From contig CM049306.1 in NCBI GenBank assembly GCA_026874595.1, forward strand, positions 60,084,019 through 60,148,018: 64,000 nt of DNA, read 5' to 3'. The translations under genes were made by a program, and so were the position numbers. The notes under the pieces were generated by a model that saw nothing but the letters and a program-made list of their open reading frames with translations, did no database searches and had not been told where the DNA came from. The stretch's first letter is position 1. Every line of letters begins with the position of its first letter. The stretch comes from Sipunculus nudus (lineage: Eukaryota > Annelida > Sipuncula > Golfingiida > Sipunculidae). Below are positions 49,552-60,992 of this stretch, piece by piece.

Positions 49552-49628
49552 GACAGCAGTTCACAGCTCCCCTTGGAGGACCTGGAGAAACTACTTGAAT
49601 TCATGAAAAGTGCAGCTCTGGACAAAAG
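49552..49628 (+). CDS. HTT: HTT exon 20 of window
   Basis: Acceptor ggtacacag, donor gtagat. It encodes LPLEDLEKLLEFM, against human LPMEELNRIQEYL. It ends with two bases of an Arg codon. Confidence 0.94.
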
Positions 49629-49870
49629 GTAGATAAATATATTTTTCAAAAAAGTTATTTACAATTACTTAACATCTAATGCTTCATTCACATTTTCAAT
49701 TAGAATTTAATAGGTTTCTTAAGGGAAGCCAAGTTTAACATAGGTAATCAATAATAAAATTAGTCTCATGCAAACAAATAATGATACATTTATTTCAGCA
49801 CAGGTTTTAGTCACATTTGATGTTATATGATGAATATGTAATATATTGTGATATTTACTGTATTCTGTAG

Positions 49871-50006
49871 ACATGCCAGACTGGTGGCCCTGCTGAACAA
49901 ACTACATGGAGCTATGAGCCCCCTCAGTCACCCTATCCTCTCTCCAGTCCTGTCTCATCCACTGGCTACATCACCTCTAGGAGCTGAAGCCATCACAGTG
50001 GATAAG
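49871..50006 (+). CDS. HTT: HTT exon 21 of window
   Basis: Acceptor ttctgtag, donor gtcagg. It encodes ARLVALLNKL, against human QRLYSLLDRF. A Ser/Pro-rich stretch (SPLSHPILSPVLSHP) follows, the counterpart of the human SLSPSPPVSSHP loop. Confidence 0.95.
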
Positions 50007-50435
50007 GTCAGGGGCCATGTCAAATATACACCACTCCCATAATGGTAGCTGCCTTTGCGTTTTCTGGGCCTAGTAGTGTGTTTTGGATACCTTGTGTGTC
50101 AGGACAGTAAAGTGCATTTTGAAATAAATTTCTTTTGATAGTTTTCTGGGAATTTTATATATAAGTTCAGACTGAACAATCCATGGCAGTTGAAATCTAT
50201 TTCTGAGGACAGGTTTACGTATTTCTATCTGCCTGGGTAATACAAAGAACTGGAGCAAGTATACAGAATTAAAATATCACTTCTTAACTTAAACAATCAT
50301 CAAACTGCATATAATGTGTGCATACAATCAGGCATAAAAGTATAAAACACATATACCAAGGCTGATATCTGAGCTGCACTCTTAGAAAGACAAAAGATGG
50401 CGCTTTAAGTCAGCAAATTAATTTCTGTTAACTCT

Positions 50436-50460
50436 TGGTATGTATCCATTGTTAAGGACC
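50436..50460 (+). repeat. Worn duplicate of the start of HTT exon 22
   Basis: Twenty-five bases match the true exon from its second codon with three differences, 76 bp upstream. The decoy still reads WYVSIVKD, because all three differences are synonymous, but the AG acceptor is lost (ttaac) and a TAG follows shortly after. Confidence 0.75.
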
Positions 50461-50508
50461 TAAGGACCTTTGTTTAGCATTCTACAGGGTAGTGTTTTCA
50501 TATTTTAG

Positions 50509-50628
50509 GACTGGTATGTTTCCATCGTGAAGGACCAGTGTTACACGGGGTCATCGTCACCCAGAGAGTCAGCCCAGCTCCTGCAGCAGCTAGACTACTC
50601 AAGCATGCTAACCATTTTCATGACAAAG
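50509..50628 (+). CDS. HTT: HTT exon 22 of window
   Basis: Acceptor tattttag, donor gtaaca, 40 codons. It encodes DWYVSIVKDQCYTGS, against human DWYVHLVKSQCWTRS. Confidence 0.96.
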
Positions 50629-51505
50629 GTAACAAATAGTCATTATGGCAACAAGCATCCCAGAGTTACACCTTTATCAACAAGTCACCACAAGATTCTT
50701 GTATCATTGTTATTTCAGTATATAAGTATTTGTGGTTGTGTGCATTTATGTTGGTCATACCGATGTCTTAATTTTTCGCTCAGCGGACTGAAAGTCAACT
50801 GAGGTAAAGGAATTGCAATATGTCCATCGTTCATCCAGACGTTTGTTAGCAGTGCACAAATCATAACAGCTGGACCTAGAAATTTCTAATTGAACATCCG
50901 GGGAGGATAATGAAAATTTTCCTTTGAAACCTGAAATTAAGTCAGTGTGACCTATATTTTATAGACTTTTACAAGAAAAGGCCTGAAGGGGCCTGCTTTG
51001 TGTGAGGGGGGTTCATAGGATTGTAGTTAATTAACACTAATTACTCTGCACAGGAACAAAAAGAGTGATTATATGTGTAACATTTTATAATTTTTGTTTG
51101 TATCACAAGAAAAAATTTGGTATTTCATTTGAATACAAATATTTTGCAAACATGATGAAAGTTTGTGAATATAGTTGCTAAACAATGGTCTTAAAACTGT
51201 AAAATGTGCATGTAACATGCGCATATAAGCAACCCAAGTTACTGGAACAAATATTTTGTAACTGTTTTCCTGGTTATCTTCGAAATTCTCACATGGTATA
51301 AGTCTGTAGTGGTCTAAAGCTTGGATCTAAATATATGATCGCCTCTTTAGTGGTTATGTTATGTCATGTTTATAAAGCCATGGTAGTTTATAAAGATAAA
51401 TGATGTCTGAAAATGTGTACATAACTGTTTATTCTTACATATTAAAATTTATTCTTTGCAGAGCAGATATTGATATTCCTGTACATTGTAATTTATCTAT
51501 TTTAG
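50629..51505 (+). other. HTT intron 22 with a worn family C head
   Basis: At about 50778-51000 lies a decayed hairpin head (gctcagcggactgaaagtca) followed by family C phrases ('gtgcacaaatcataacagct', 'ggacctagaa'). The rest is AT-rich and unrecognised. Confidence 0.5.
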
Positions 51506-51724
51506 GAATTCAACTTGGCAATTTTAGAGGACTGCATAGCATTAGGGGTCGAGAAGACACTGAAGTCAGTACGAAGAGCTAAGGGGGAGAGCGTTTCCTC
51601 AGCAGACAGCTACACACCGGACACTCCGCCAGAACGCAGACTAGATCCGCTACTAAGAGCGGCTCAGCTGACCCTGCTAAGACACATCAACAGTATCGTT
51701 AACATGCTTCCTGTACCCCATCAG
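51506..51724 (+). CDS. HTT: HTT exon 23 of window
   Basis: Acceptor tattttag, donor gtcagt, 73 codons. It encodes EFNLAILEDCIALG, against human EFNLSLLAPCLSLG. A linker with SYTPDTPPERR in the middle replaces the human sequence. It ends PVPHQ, against human PAVHH. Confidence 0.96.
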
Positions 51725-51800
51725 GTCAGTGCCAGAAGCATCTTTCCTCATATTATTCATTTTGCAGCATAATCTCACAGATTGTTAATCATAGTATTTG

Positions 51801-52091
51801 ATATATTTACAGCTGATGAACTTCAGTCAGATTGTGACTCCCAATGATATATTTACAGCCGATAACTTTAGTCAGATTGTGACTCCCCTGTAATATATTT
51901 ACAGATGATGAACTTCTGCCAGATTCTGACCCCCTGTGATGTATTTACAGATGATAAACTTCAGTCAGATTGTGACTCCCCTATAATATATTTACAGATG
52001 ATGATCTTCAGTCAGATTGCAACTTCCCGGTGATATATTTTCAGATGATAAACTTCAGTCAGATTGTGACTCCCTTGTGATATATTTACAG
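51801..52091 (+). repeat. Tandem array of six decoy acceptors of HTT exon 24
   Basis: Six direct copies (46-47 bp) of a unit with the intron tail (tgatatatttacag) and about 30 exon bases (codons MMNFSQIVTP). The decoy exon starts are 51813, 51859, 51905, 51951, 51998 and 52045; the true one is 52092. All six keep the AG. Read from each decoy, translation meets a stop (TGA or TAA) within the array. Confidence 0.95.
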
Positions 52092-52307
52092 ATGATGAAC
52101 TTTAGTCAGATTGTGACTCCCTCTGAAGAGCAATACCGAGACAAGATGGAGGACATGTTCACGGACCCTTCTTGGTTTACATCAGTGTTTCACTTATCAG
52201 CTGCCCTGCTGCGCCACCTGGTGTGCTTGCCGGTACTACCAGTCAGTAACAACATTCCAAAGGACACTGGGAAGGATGTGTGTCGGTTTATGTTGCTCAC
52301 ATTAGAA
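52092..52307 (+). CDS. HTT: HTT exon 24 of window
   Basis: True acceptor atatatttacag, donor gtaagt, 72 codons. It encodes YRDKMEDMF, against human YWSKLNDLF, and CRFMLLTLE, against human VKFVVATLE. The first ten codons are shared with the upstream array. Confidence 0.95.
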
Positions 52308-52977
52308 GTAAGTCAATCAGGAGCTCAAAATAGAAATGAATCTGACATGAAGACGACACCAACTAAATAGTAAAAGACTTTGCTTGTAAATAGCACTATT
52401 TCATAAATGAATTTGACACCTACATAATTGAAGCAGTATTGCATTGTGCATCAAGCTCCAAAATTTAAATATGCAACACCCACTCTGGTTCATTTGATTA
52501 TACATTGGTCCTGGCACAGGGCCAAGAATCAGACCAGCGAGAGTAGCTTTAACTTGTTTAAAATTGCCTGAGGAGCGTAGAAGTCATCCATTTACTTATT
52601 TTGTTTGAATTGGTCAAGGCTTTCATCAGCAGATGTTAAGGTTAAAAATTTTTCTTTTTTGTTCCTTCACAAATGTATTAGGTGTTATTATAGCAGGTAC
52701 CATAAATGCAGCCTAATACTTTATTAATTCACATGTTACTCTCCCCCCCCCCCCCCAGCCTTTGAATTCCAAAATTTCCATAAGAACACATGCTTTAAAT
52801 TCAGCCATTGATTTATAAGTAGAATTTATTCAGACACCAAGTTAAATAAATTTTCATTTTGTATTACTCCTCTCATGCTTTTATATTCAAACTTTCTTCT
52901 GCTTCCCATACAGGAGAAATATTAGTTGGTACTGAAGTACTGGAGCAGGTTGTCTGATGCTGATATAACTTTTCTAG
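52308..52977 (+). other. HTT intron 24
   Basis: It contains a C tract at 52743-52758. Bases 52926-52977 are open in another frame but lie before the true acceptor. No element is recognised. Confidence 0.4.
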
Positions 52978-53155
52978 ATAGTGTTCTGGCTGCTGCAGCA
53001 GGAGCAGCTTCCCTCCTCCAGTCAGATGCAGACAGCGCTGGAATGCTGCTCGGTGGTCCTGCAGCATCCCGACCTGATAGCAGTGATGATCCAGCGGGAA
53101 CAGACAACGTGGGTCTGCTCAGCCATCAGGACCATTCACCAGCTACTCACATCAA
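52978..53155 (+). CDS. HTT: HTT exon 25 of window
   Basis: Acceptor acttttctag, donor gttagt. It encodes FWLLQQEQLPSSSQMQTALE, against human [20 protein letters not shown], then VCSAIRTIHQLLTS, against human ACSLIYCVHFILEA. The longest open frame across this region (52926-53165) is a different frame and is not the HTT reading. Confidence 0.94.
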
Positions 53156-53213
53156 GTTAGTATAAGTACAGAGAATATGGTCGATTTCGGCCATCGGCAC
53201 CGGCCTAAAATTG

Positions 53214-53488
53214 ACCATACCGGCCACCAGCGCTGACCAGGCAACCATTTTGGCCGCAACCCTGACGATGCCAGTGCTGGGCCCTGACTCTGGTCAGTCA
53301 ACCATATCGGCTGCGACTTGGGCGGCAGGGCACCATTACGGCCGCCAGTAATTAGGTAGCCCGAAATGGTGCCCCGCCGCCCAAGTCGCAGCCGATATGG
53401 TTGACTGACCAGAGTCAGGGCCCAGCACTGGCATCGTCGGGGTTGCGGCCAAAATGGTTGCCTGGTCAGCGCTGGTGGCCGGTATGGT
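53214..53488. repeat. Large GC-rich inverted repeat (foldback)
   Basis: Two 124-bp arms (53214-53337 and 53365-53488) are reverse complements with about two mismatches, around a 27-bp loop. The composition (GGCC-rich) is unlike the surrounding AT-rich intron. It starts 58 bases after the exon 25 donor. It could be a palindromic MITE or a foldback insertion. The open frame on its minus strand is a by-product. Confidence 0.92.
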
Positions 53489-53702
53489 TGAATTGAGGCT
53501 GGCAGCCGATATCTTCGGCAGCTGAAATAAACCTATACCCGTACAGACAGGGATCAACATTTGCAAATGCCTGACTGCCCAGGGCAAATGACAAAGGCTT
53601 TCAGGCAGGTGAAAACCTATTGTTGCCTTCCTGACAGGGCAGGCAGAGGGTCCAACTAATCCTCTGATATTAAAGAAGAATGGTTTATCCACATGACTGG
53701 TT

Positions 53703-56700
53703 AGCTCAGCTGACTATAAGTCATCTGAGCTATAGTCGTGGTCCATTGTCCGTCGTCCGTCCGTCTGTCCGTCTGTCCGTCCGTCCGTCCGTCCGTCCGT
53801 AGATGTGGCACGTTTTGAAACTGTAAGACCTAGGAATCCAAAATTCAGCACAATGTTAGATGTCCCCAAGATCTACCAAGCCGAAAACTGGGTCTTTGCG
53901 ACTTCGTTCCTTTGAGAAATTAAGAAAAAACCTCAATTTTTTATTAAAATCCTATTTTCACACTTCAGGACTGCCTAATATCAAAACCACTCATCTGTTT
54001 TTCCTCATATTTACCATAAATATTCCTCTATATAGTTCCTATGTACATGCCAGAAATGAAGTCTGTAAAGTATAAATTCTTTAAGTAATGGGCCCAAACA
54101 TAATGGACTTTGTAAAAAAGCAGGAAAAATAATAACTCACTTAACATGAAAAATTTTGAAACTAGAGTCTATTTTCTCAAGTATATAACTATGTTTAATT
54201 AAGATTCAATTGTTTACCTAAAATTAGATCTGAATTTTGTAAATTTTTTAAGTTATTAGCATAAAAAAAAATCAGTACCTTAAATTTTGCCCAACTTTGA
54301 CCATGGCACGTTTTTTAGCTCAGCTGACTGTAAGTCATCTGAGCTATAGGGATCACCTTTTGTCCGTCCGGCCGTCCGGGCGTCTGTCCGTTAACAGGGC
54401 ACAAATCGTAACCGCTAGAACTGGAATCTTCTTACTTGACATCCTGGGAGGTCCATGAAAAATCTCCTTGGAAACCAGAAATTAGGTCTCTGTTACCCAT
54501 ATCCTTCGAGCTATGGGGCCCCAAAGTACCCCCCAGAAAAGTCCAAAATTTCATACAAAAACTTCAATATCTCATTAACTACTTGACTGATGGTCATGAT
54601 TTTTGGCATACATATTGATCATGAGAGGTTCCATCAGTTCCTGAAGACTGGTGGCGCCACCTGTATTTTTCGATTTTTTACTAATTTTTTTCTCTATTTT
54701 TGAGACCTTTAAAAATGTGAACATCTGTTAACAAGGCACAAATCGTAACGACTGGACTTAGAATCTTCATTCTCAACACACTGAGAGACCTATGAAAAGT
54801 CTCCATGGAAACCAGAAATTAGGTCTCTGTTACCCATATCCTTCCAGCTATGGGGCCCCAAACTACCCCCCAGAAAAGTAAAAAATTTCATACAAAAACT
54901 TCAATATCTCATTAAATACTTGACTGATGGTCATGATTTTTGGCATACATATTGATCATGAGATGTTCCATCACTTCCTGCAGACTGGTGGCGCCACCTG
55001 TATCCAATTTTTACAAATTTTTTTCTCTATTTTTGAGACCTTTAAGGATGCTGTCATCTGTTAGCATGGCATAAATCATAATGACTGGACCTAGAATCTT
55101 CATTTTCAACACACTGAGAGACCTATGAAAAGTCTCCATGGAAACCAGAAATTAGGTCTCTGTTACCCATATTCTTCGAGCTATGGCGCCCTAAAGTACC
55201 CCCAAGAAAAGTCCAAAATTTCATACAAAAACTTAATATCTCATTAACTACTTGACTGATGGTCATGATTTGTGGCATAACTATTGATCATGAGATGTGT
55301 CATCTGTTCCTGCAGACTGGTGGCGCCACCTGTATCGTTCGATTTTTTACGATTTTTTCCTCTATTTTTGAGACCTGTAAGGATGCTGTCATCTGTTAGC
55401 ATGGCACAAATCGTAACAACTGGACCTAGAATCTTCATTCTCGACACACTAGAAGACCTATGAAAAGTCTCCATGGAAACCAGAAAATAGGTCTCTGTTA
55501 CCCATATCCTTTGAGCTATGGGGCCCCAAAGTAGCCCCCCAGAGTAGTCAAAAATTTCATACAAAAACTTCAATATCTCAATAACTACATCACTGATGGT
55601 CATGATTTTTGGCATACATATTGATTATGAGATGTTCCATCAGTTTCTGCAGACTGGTTGCCACCTATATTGTTTGATTTTTTTACGATTTCTTCCTCTA
55701 TTTTTGAGACCTTTAAGGATGCTGTCATCTGTTAGCATGGCACAAATTGTAACGACTGGACCTAGAATCTTCATTCTCGACACACTGAGAGACCTATGAA
55801 AAGTCTCCATGGAAACCAGAAATTAGGTCTCTGTTACCCATATCCTTCCAGCTATGAGTCCCCAAAGTACCCCCCAGAGTAGTCAAAAATTTCATACAAA
55901 AACTTCAATATCTCAATAACTACTTCACTGATGGTCATGATTTGTGGCATAACTATTGATCAAGAGGTGTTCCATCACTTCCTGCAGACTGGTGGCACAA
56001 CCTGTATTTGTTCGGGTTTTTTTTTTACGAATGTTTTATCTATTTTTGAGACCTTTAAAGATATGAACATCTGTTAACAGGGCTCAAATCATAAAAACTG
56101 GACCTAGAATCTTCATTCTTGACACACAGGGAGACCCATGAAAATTCTCCATGGAAACCTTAAATTAGGTCTCTGTTACCCATATTCTTTAGGCTGTATG
56201 GCTCCAAAATACCCCCCAGAATAATGGAAAATTTGATAGGGTGCGCCACCTCTATTTTTTTCAAATTTTTACGAATTTTTTTTCTCTTTTTTCGAGACCT
56301 TTGAAGATGTGGCCATCTGTTAACAGGGCACAAATCGTAACGACTACACCTAGAATCTTCTCTCTTGACATGCAGGGAGGCCCATAAAAAGTCTCTTTGG
56401 AAACCTGAAATTAGGTCTCTGTTACCCATAACCTTTGAGCTATGGGGCTCCGAAGTACCCCCCAGAATAATGGAAAATTTGATACAAAAGCTCAAGTATC
56501 AGAACAACTATTGCAGTGATCACCATGATTCTTTGCATGGATATTGATCATGGAATGTGTCATCAGTTTCTGCAGTATGGTGGCGCCACCTGTATTTTTT
56601 TTATTTTTACGAATTTTTTTCTCTATTTTTGAGACCTCATAAGATTCGGTCATCTGTTAACATGGCACAAATCGTAACAACTGGACCTAGAATCTTCTCT

Positions 56701-59469
56701 CTTGACATGCTGAGAGGCCCATGAAAAGTCTCCTTAAAAACTTGAAATTAGGTCTCTGTTACCCATAACCTCTGAGCTATGGGGCTCCGAAGTACCCCCC
56801 AGAATAATGGAAAATTTGATACAAAAGCTCAAGTATCTAAACAACTATTGCAGTGATCACCATGATTCTTTGCATGGATATTGATCATGGAATGTGTCAT
56901 CAGTTTCTGCAGTATGGTGGCGCCACCTGTATTTTTTTTATTTTTACGAATTTTTTTCTCTATTTTTGAGACCTCATAAGATTCGGTCATCTGTTAACAT
57001 GGCACAAATCGTAACAACTGGACCTAGAATCTTCTCTCTTGACATGCTGAGAGGCCCATGAAAAGTCTCCTTAAAAACTTGAAATTAGGTCTCTGTTACC
57101 CATAACCTCTGAGCTATGGGGCTCCGAAGTACCCCCCAGAATAATGGAAAATTTGATACAAACGCTCAAGTATCTGAACAATTATTATATTGATCACCAT
57201 GATTCTTTGCATGGATATTGATCATGAAATGTTTCATAAGTTTCTGCATTCTGGTGGAGCCACCTGTAATTTTTTTATTTTTTAAAGTTTTTTTCTCTAT
57301 TTTTGAAACCTTTTAAGATTTGGTCATCTGTTAACAGGGCACAAATCATATCAACTGGGCCTAGAATCTTCTGTCATGACATGCAAGGACGGTCATAAAA
57401 AGTCTATATGGAAACCTGATACAAGGTCTCTGTTACCCATAACCTTTCAGCTATGAGGCTCGGAAGTTCCTCCCAGAATAATGCAAAAATTGATACAATA
57501 ACTAATGCATTGATCACCATGATTGTCCACATTTGTATTGATAATGCCTTGTTTCATCAGTTTCTGTAGACTGGTGGTACCACCTGTATTTTGATTTTTT
57601 AAGAATTTTTTTTTTGATTTTTGAGACCTTTAAACATTTGGTCATCTGTTAACAGGCCACAAATCATAATGACTTGACCTAGAATCTTCTTTCTTAACAT
57701 GCAGGGAGGTCCATGAAACATCTTGGAAACCTGAAATTAGGTCTCTGTTACCCATATCCTTCATGCTCTGGGGCTCCGAAGTACTCCCCAGAATAAAGAT
57801 TTGGTTATCTGTTAACAGAGCACAAATTATAATGACTTGACCTGGAATCTCCTTTCTTGATATGCTGGGAGGCCCCTGAAAAGTCTCCTTGTGCACCTGA
57901 AATTACATCTCTGTTACCCATATCCTTCATCCTATGCGGCTTTGAAACACCACCCAGAATAAACATTTGGTCATCTGTTAACAGGGCACAAATCATAATA
58001 ACTGGACCTAGAATTTTATTTTTTGACATGCTGGGAGACCCCTGAAAAGTCATCTTGTAAACCTTGAAAATAGGTGTTTGTTACCCATATCCTTCATGCT
58101 ACAGAGCTCCATAGTACCCCAATGAATATTGGATGATTTTATACAAAAGGTCAAGTTTGGAAAAAGTATTTCATTCAAATTTGACATTCAGATGATAAAA
58201 TTACTTTTGTCAATGTCTTCCTGGTCAGCTGAGCGTCATGACCCCTGGGTCACTTGTTTCCTGTAAGCACCATTGATTTAACTTTCACAGCATGTAAACA
58301 TAAATATTTAGTTTCTCTAAATCTGAAATTTGAAAATAAAAGCTTGAAAATTAAGCTAGTTATTGATTTTTTTTTCTGTAGTCACTTGCTTTGATTACAG
58401 ATGCAGGGTCCCACCACTCCAGGTCACTGGAAGTCAGCTATGCCAGGGTTTCTGATTTGTTACAGTCACTGGGGGAGATCCCCTGCTGTGACAGGTGTAC
58501 AGTTATTCTCATATCACCACCCCAATCCCCCCCCCCCCCCCCCCCCCCCGCAAACCCAACCCACCAAGTGAAAAAATAATTCAAGGTGTAATCCAGAAGA
58601 TGCAATGTTGTGTAATGTAGCATTTTTAAAGAAATCAATTTTCTTTTAAATGATTTTAACAAAAATAATTGAACCCATCAGTATGCTTAAATTATTATAA
58701 AATATGAAGCACATAATGGATAAATAAAGACACAATTAAAAATTGTGAAATCTAAATCAAGTATTATTTTTAGATATTTATTGTTTTGCAGATTTAAAAG
58801 ATATATTTTTGTGGTAAAAAATAAATAAACATTTGTATGCATGATGTGGTGTTATCTGACAAGATTGAGATTTATGATGATGCAATTGAGAATTATGAAT
58901 CAACTTTTTATATTCAGATATATATGTTAAATTGGAAATGTATAGAAATATAAACTTAAATTAGAAAATAATTGATGTGATAAAAAAATCAGGATTTAAT
59001 ACAAACATTTGTTCATTATTTTTCTGCCTCAGCAGAATTTGAGATCAGGCTTTGTTTGCCCTATTTATGCTGTTAATTAGCTATATTTCAACTGTATACA
59101 TTTCATAAAAAAATACATATATATTTAATAATAATATATTATACAAAAAAATAGATTCAATTGAACAAATGTGTAAACTACTGAAATGTCAACAGTAAAT
59201 CAAAAAACCAATTAATGATCATGGTAATAGTACAGATCATTTGTTCACAAACTGCTCACATGCTTTAGTTTCAACATTAGGAAACACATGGTCAGGTCAC
59301 AAAATATTTTTTGCAACAATTTCTTGCTCATCAATACAAACCAATCATATAAACCAACCATGGCCTTTATTACCTCTTCCTCTTACACTTTATCTCCATT
59401 TGATATTATTTTAGATTTTTACCTTCAAGGTTAACGTCAGCTGAGCACAGTGACCCATAGGTCCCTTGT
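53703..59469 (+). mobile_element. Family A element split by a nested insertion
   Basis: Head hairpin at 53703, CCGT head and one monomer to the T run at 54311. After the 3.9-kb insert (54317-58257) the same monomer resumes with 'tttcctgtaagcaccattga' and continues to a C tract (58508-58529), AT-rich filler and the terminus CAGTGACCCATAGGTCCCTT plus G at 59469. Confidence 0.75.
54317..58257 (+). mobile_element. Family C element, complete, nested in family A
   Basis: It starts AGCTCAGCTGACTGTAAGTC in a T run. The core holds about ten monomers of about 335 bp (palindromes at 54650, 54987, 55319, 56580, 56918 and variants). It ends GTCATGACCCCTGGGTCACT plus TG. The flanks join to the family A phrase 'gcacgttttttt|cctgtaag', found uninterrupted at 3471, so both ends are exact to within the T run. 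Two monomers (about 56580 and 56918) are nearly identical, showing recent duplication. No protein is encoded. Confidence 0.85.
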
Positions 59470-60667
59470 TTTTCTTCTGTTACTAGAATTCGCCTGATAG
59501 CATTTTCATTTATTGTCATAGTAACCAATACATTCACTTGAAAATTATTTTCCAGTTATAACTGTGAAAATCATTCTCTCCACATATTTATCAGTATTCT
59601 ATAAATAGATTGGACTCCAAATATTACTCAGTAGGAGCAAGTTTAGACAATTAAATGTTTAAGTGACAGAATTTGGGTTTGTGACAAACATGTTTGGGCA
59701 GGTGAATTAGATCCACCAGCTGCCCTACTTGACAGGTAAGAAATATAGTCAGTGTCTAATCCTGACAGATAGTCAGATTTATAAACATCTTATAAATTTG
59801 GATATATTTTATTGTTTGATAGTTTTAGTTTTTGCAGTATTTATCAGGGGGAAATGTATATATTGTCTGTCATTCATGTCTTTCACCAGCACCTTTATTA
59901 AATATGTTAATTTTTTGTGGCCACAATCCATTTATGGACTCTATCATGAAAAATTTGTATTTTAGTCCCAAATTCATTCACCACCACTCACATTAAAAAA
60001 GAGTATAGTATTTGTAATCCCATCTCTCTTCACAATAAAATTCTCAATTTATGAATTAGAATGTTTTCAATTGACTCTTAAAACTGAGAGTACCTGGGAC
60101 ATATAAATTAAGCATACTGGGAGACTATTCCACATTTTTGGGCCTTTTATGTTAAGGCACCATTCTAAACAAAGGTTGATTTTGTGAAAGGAACATTCAA
60201 TAGATATTGGTCAGCAGACCTCAGTGCTCTACATGGAATGTATTGTAAGAGTTCCTGAAGATACTAGTGTGTGAGCCTATAGACCCATTGACGTTCCGGA
60301 GTAGGAACTTTGTTCACTTGTTCAACTGGCAACCAGTGAAGAGAGAACAGAACTTGTTTGATGTGTTCAGATTTTGATTTTCCTGTGAGAATTCTAGCAG
60401 TCACAATCTGAATATGTTGCAAGGGATTCAGTTAAACAGATATTGCACCCCATATATGCGAGTTGCATTTGAAAAATTTGCTGTCCCAGCTTCATCCACT
60501 AGATTTCTCGTTATCTGTGTGTCTTATTTTAGTCCCATCACCATTTATAAGGCAATTCACATACATAAGGTAGTCCTTGTGCTATTCATCATCATACAGT
60601 AAGTATAATATAAATTGTTCTGGATACTTCCCCAACGTTGTACATAACATTTAATCTCTCTTTCCAG
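59470..60667 (+). other. HTT intron 25, distal part
   Basis: AT-rich. 60060-60420 looks like a mid-repetitive sequence but I cannot name it. No gene is supported. Confidence 0.35.
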
Positions 60668-60748
60668 TGGTTGTGTTGCCTGGTGAAAGGCTGGTGACAT
60701 TACCTCACCAAGATGGCCAGGATGACATGCCAGAAACTGGCTTTGATG
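60668..60748 (+). CDS. HTT: HTT exon 26 of window
   Basis: Acceptor ctttccag, donor gtgagc. The split codon A+TG opens MVVLPGERLVTLP, against human VAVQPGEQLLSP. It ends one base into an Asp codon. Confidence 0.93.
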
Positions 60749-60992
60749 GTGAGCTCAAATTTATATCAGTTCTTCAAGATGTAAGTGTCACACTGTATTT
60801 TAAAACTGTATGCCGTAATATCTTATGCATATTTGCTTACGCAACTGAAGGGGATGGTCTGTTTCTCTCACAGAACGAAGCAGAACTGACCAAATAGACA
60901 AAAAATTATCCAATGATGTATAATTAACACATTGCTTCAAATCAAATTTAAGTGTATTGTATGAGCAGTGATCTGTATTATTATCGGTTTTT

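Noticed and set aside
52926-53165. 79-codon open frame across HTT exon 25
   Set aside because: It is in a different frame from the conserved one. The frame starting after ttttctag at 52977 matches huntingtin and joins exons 24 and 26 in phase.
53336-53692. 118-codon minus-strand frame
   Set aside because: Lies in the foldback and neighbouring GC-rich sequence; it arises from composition.
55244-55615. Minus-strand frames of 110-123 codons in 54.3-58.2 kb
   Set aside because: They recur in each tandem monomer of the transposon core with the same wording and have stops between; no protein family recognised.
59710-59735. Possible mini-exon between ttag and gtaaga
   Set aside because: Exons 25 and 26 already join in phase with continuous homology, leaving no room for extra residues.
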